From assembly GCF_016802725.1 (NCBI RefSeq), contig NC_052677.1:14062329-14126328 (forward strand): DNA of 64,000 nucleotides. Direction: 5' to 3'. The first letter of the stretch is position 1. Each line of letters begins with the position of its first letter. Shown here in pieces: positions 61,925 through 64,000 of this stretch. Both the position numbers and the translations under genes were made by a program. The DNA is from Solenopsis invicta. Its lineage: Eukaryota; Arthropoda; Insecta; Hymenoptera; Formicidae. The notes under the pieces are model-generated. The model was not told where the DNA came from. It searched no databases and was given only the letters and a program-made list of their open reading frames with translations.

Positions 61925-64000
61925 TATCCCGGCTCCTTTTCTCGATAACGATGGCACGATCGGTGACGATTGGATTTGCAAATGAATCTGCGAGATTTTC
62001 GAGAAGGATAACTTTAAGGAAAGTTTTAATTTCGTGTTGGTTGGATAGCGAGACGATTAGGCGTTAACATTGGTTCACGTTCACGTTCACGTGAGACAGT
62101 CGACGACTTCGAGGTGTTTCGAAATCGCGATTAATTTTACGTTGGATGTCTGTGCGTTGACACTTTCGATAATAAAATGTACAACTGCGATAAAAAGACC
62201 CAATTAAAAATCAGTCTCAATTATTAAATTTGTAAAATACTTTAAAATTGATTTTTAAATTAAAGTAAAAAGAGATTTACGAGATGATTTATGTGCGTAT
62301 ATTGAGAATTAAAAAAAAAAAATATCGTAATATTGCTAATATATAAAAACTAAAATAATTTAATTTTCTATTTGTAATTAAAATTAAAAATTAAATATGA
62401 ATAAATGGGACAATAGTACTTTTTCTGAATTCGTTGATGATACAAAATTTGTCAAAAAATAAAGTAATGTTGTCAACGACGAGAAAAATCATACTTTTTC
62501 AAAATGTATATGCGATTTTATTATGAGCTTCTCGGAACTTCTTGGAAAACGCATACTCGTAGAGCCAGCTGGATTATGATAGACAAGCGGCGCCACTCTA
62601 ATTGTCAAAAACTGAGAGACAAGAGTTTCGTCACGCTCAAATAAATAAAGCAATTCAGTAGTAAATAAGGTCAAGTCAATTACTCAGTTTAATTTAGTCT
62701 TTTCTACGTATCGAGTGGATTAATTGTTGGTACACTTTTCAGAAGAGCGTCACAAGCTTACGATTCGTTTCACAATATGATGCAATTAGCAACTTTGAGC
62801 CAGTAGTAGACGCGTTGGGAAAATTATTGAAAGAGAGACTGAGCGTTTCTGAGAGATGAGAATCGAGAAGCAAATAGTATAATATCATAACTTTTGCATT
62901 CAAAAATAAACTATAGAAGCCTGTCGCTTTTACTGAAATACGTCAAAGCTAAATCGGAAATAACTGGCCGCGAATAGCCAAGATACAATAGGCACAATAC
63001 AACCAACAGGAATATATATTGCGAACAAATATATGAGATATTTTATTTACTAAATATTGCAAAACTATTTCCACAAAACTATTTCACAATCCTCCATTTT
63101 CTTTCCCTCGCAAGATAAAAATTTACAAACAAAAATGTCTGATATTGACAATTCCTGAATTACGATTGTGATCGTCGCACGGTCGCAGTAATGTTATTTT
63201 ATATCACTGCATGTCACAGAAGAAATGAGGGCGGCAGGTTTTCTCTCTTATTTCTCGCTTCCCCCTCTTGTTACAGAATTTATCTGAGCATTCCGCTTTA
63301 TTTGTAAATTCATGCAGAAAACACATACCCGCTGATTTATTTATTATCATGAATCATGCACGTGTTTATCATCAGAAATGTATAAATATTACATTTTTAA
63401 AGTATAACGTTTCTAAATATTCTTAATTATTGACGAACTTCTTTCCAAATCATAATAAATAATATCATTTGCTAAAATAATAATATAATATAGAACAAAT
63501 TTCTCATGTTTTGAATTATAAAAATTTTGTAATATTATTTTTAATGCATTTTTAATGTATTGTATATTAATAATGTATTGTAACTAATTGTAGAGGAATA
63601 AATATATAATATTATTAATTCTTTATTCAATGCATTAGACTCTCATCAGAATTCTCTTTCTTGCCTACAATTAAAAAATGACAATTATGTCATTGTTATT
63701 GCAAATGAATGATATATTAATCATTAATCAAACTTCGATTGACTTCGATATATCAACAAATAATTAATTAGAAAATATCGTTAGATGATTAAAATTTCAT
63801 TCTGAGAAGTATATTTTTATTATAAATTTAAAAAACTTAATGGTAAATCAATATATATTTATTACTTACAAAAAAAACTAAACATAAATTTAATAAAAGT
63901 AACGGGGAAAAAAAATTACAAAATTTGAAAAATGATACATTAATATGAATATATTGATATTTGATATGTCACTCTGAAAGTAGATATGTCTCTCACATAG
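61925..64000. other. AT-rich spacer upstream of the coiled-coil gene
   Basis: Positions 61,925-62,160 are of mixed composition and are the likely 5' untranslated and promoter zone of the minus-strand gene; the word GTTCACGTTCACGTTCACGT-like repeat sits at 62,072-62,092. The rest to 64,000 is AT-rich without recognisable genes or elements. Confidence 0.5.

Overview
The window looks like nuclear DNA of an insect, most likely a hymenopteran and plausibly an ant. The genes have short GT-AG introns of about 85-670 bases. AT-rich spacer is broken by GC-rich patches, and there are many GA/CT microsatellites and short TA-flanked inverted-repeat elements. The species assignment is inference from composition and style. 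The only confident family match is to a conserved eukaryotic splicing factor.

Positions 1 to about 54,000 contain no protein gene that I can support. The block is spacer, or a long intron, with purine/pyrimidine tracts, microsatellites, several MITE-like elements, a 770-base foldback (52,784-53,553), a 232-base tandem duplication and several isolated hairpins. Many of the open frames there lie in low-complexity DNA and are open on both strands at once, so I do not call them genes.

From 54,000 to 62,000 the sequence is gene-dense. A candidate promoter at about 54,300-54,565 lies upstream of the splicing factor YJU2 (plus strand, three exons, 346 residues). It also lies upstream of two possible minus-strand exons of an unidentified divergent transcript. 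Converging on YJU2 from the right is a ten-exon minus-strand gene (61,924 down to 56,632) for a predicted 977-residue coiled-coil protein that I could not assign to a named family. All of its intron phases join correctly. The two coding regions are 831 bases apart and the space between them holds an inverted repeat. The remaining DNA to 64,000 is AT-rich with no supported gene.

No operon-like or defence-like system is visible. The most interesting items are the near-perfect hairpins (26,686-26,757; 28,205-28,272; 58,225-58,299), the large foldback, the unassigned coiled-coil gene, and the possible divergent transcript that could run into the 54-kb gene-free block.
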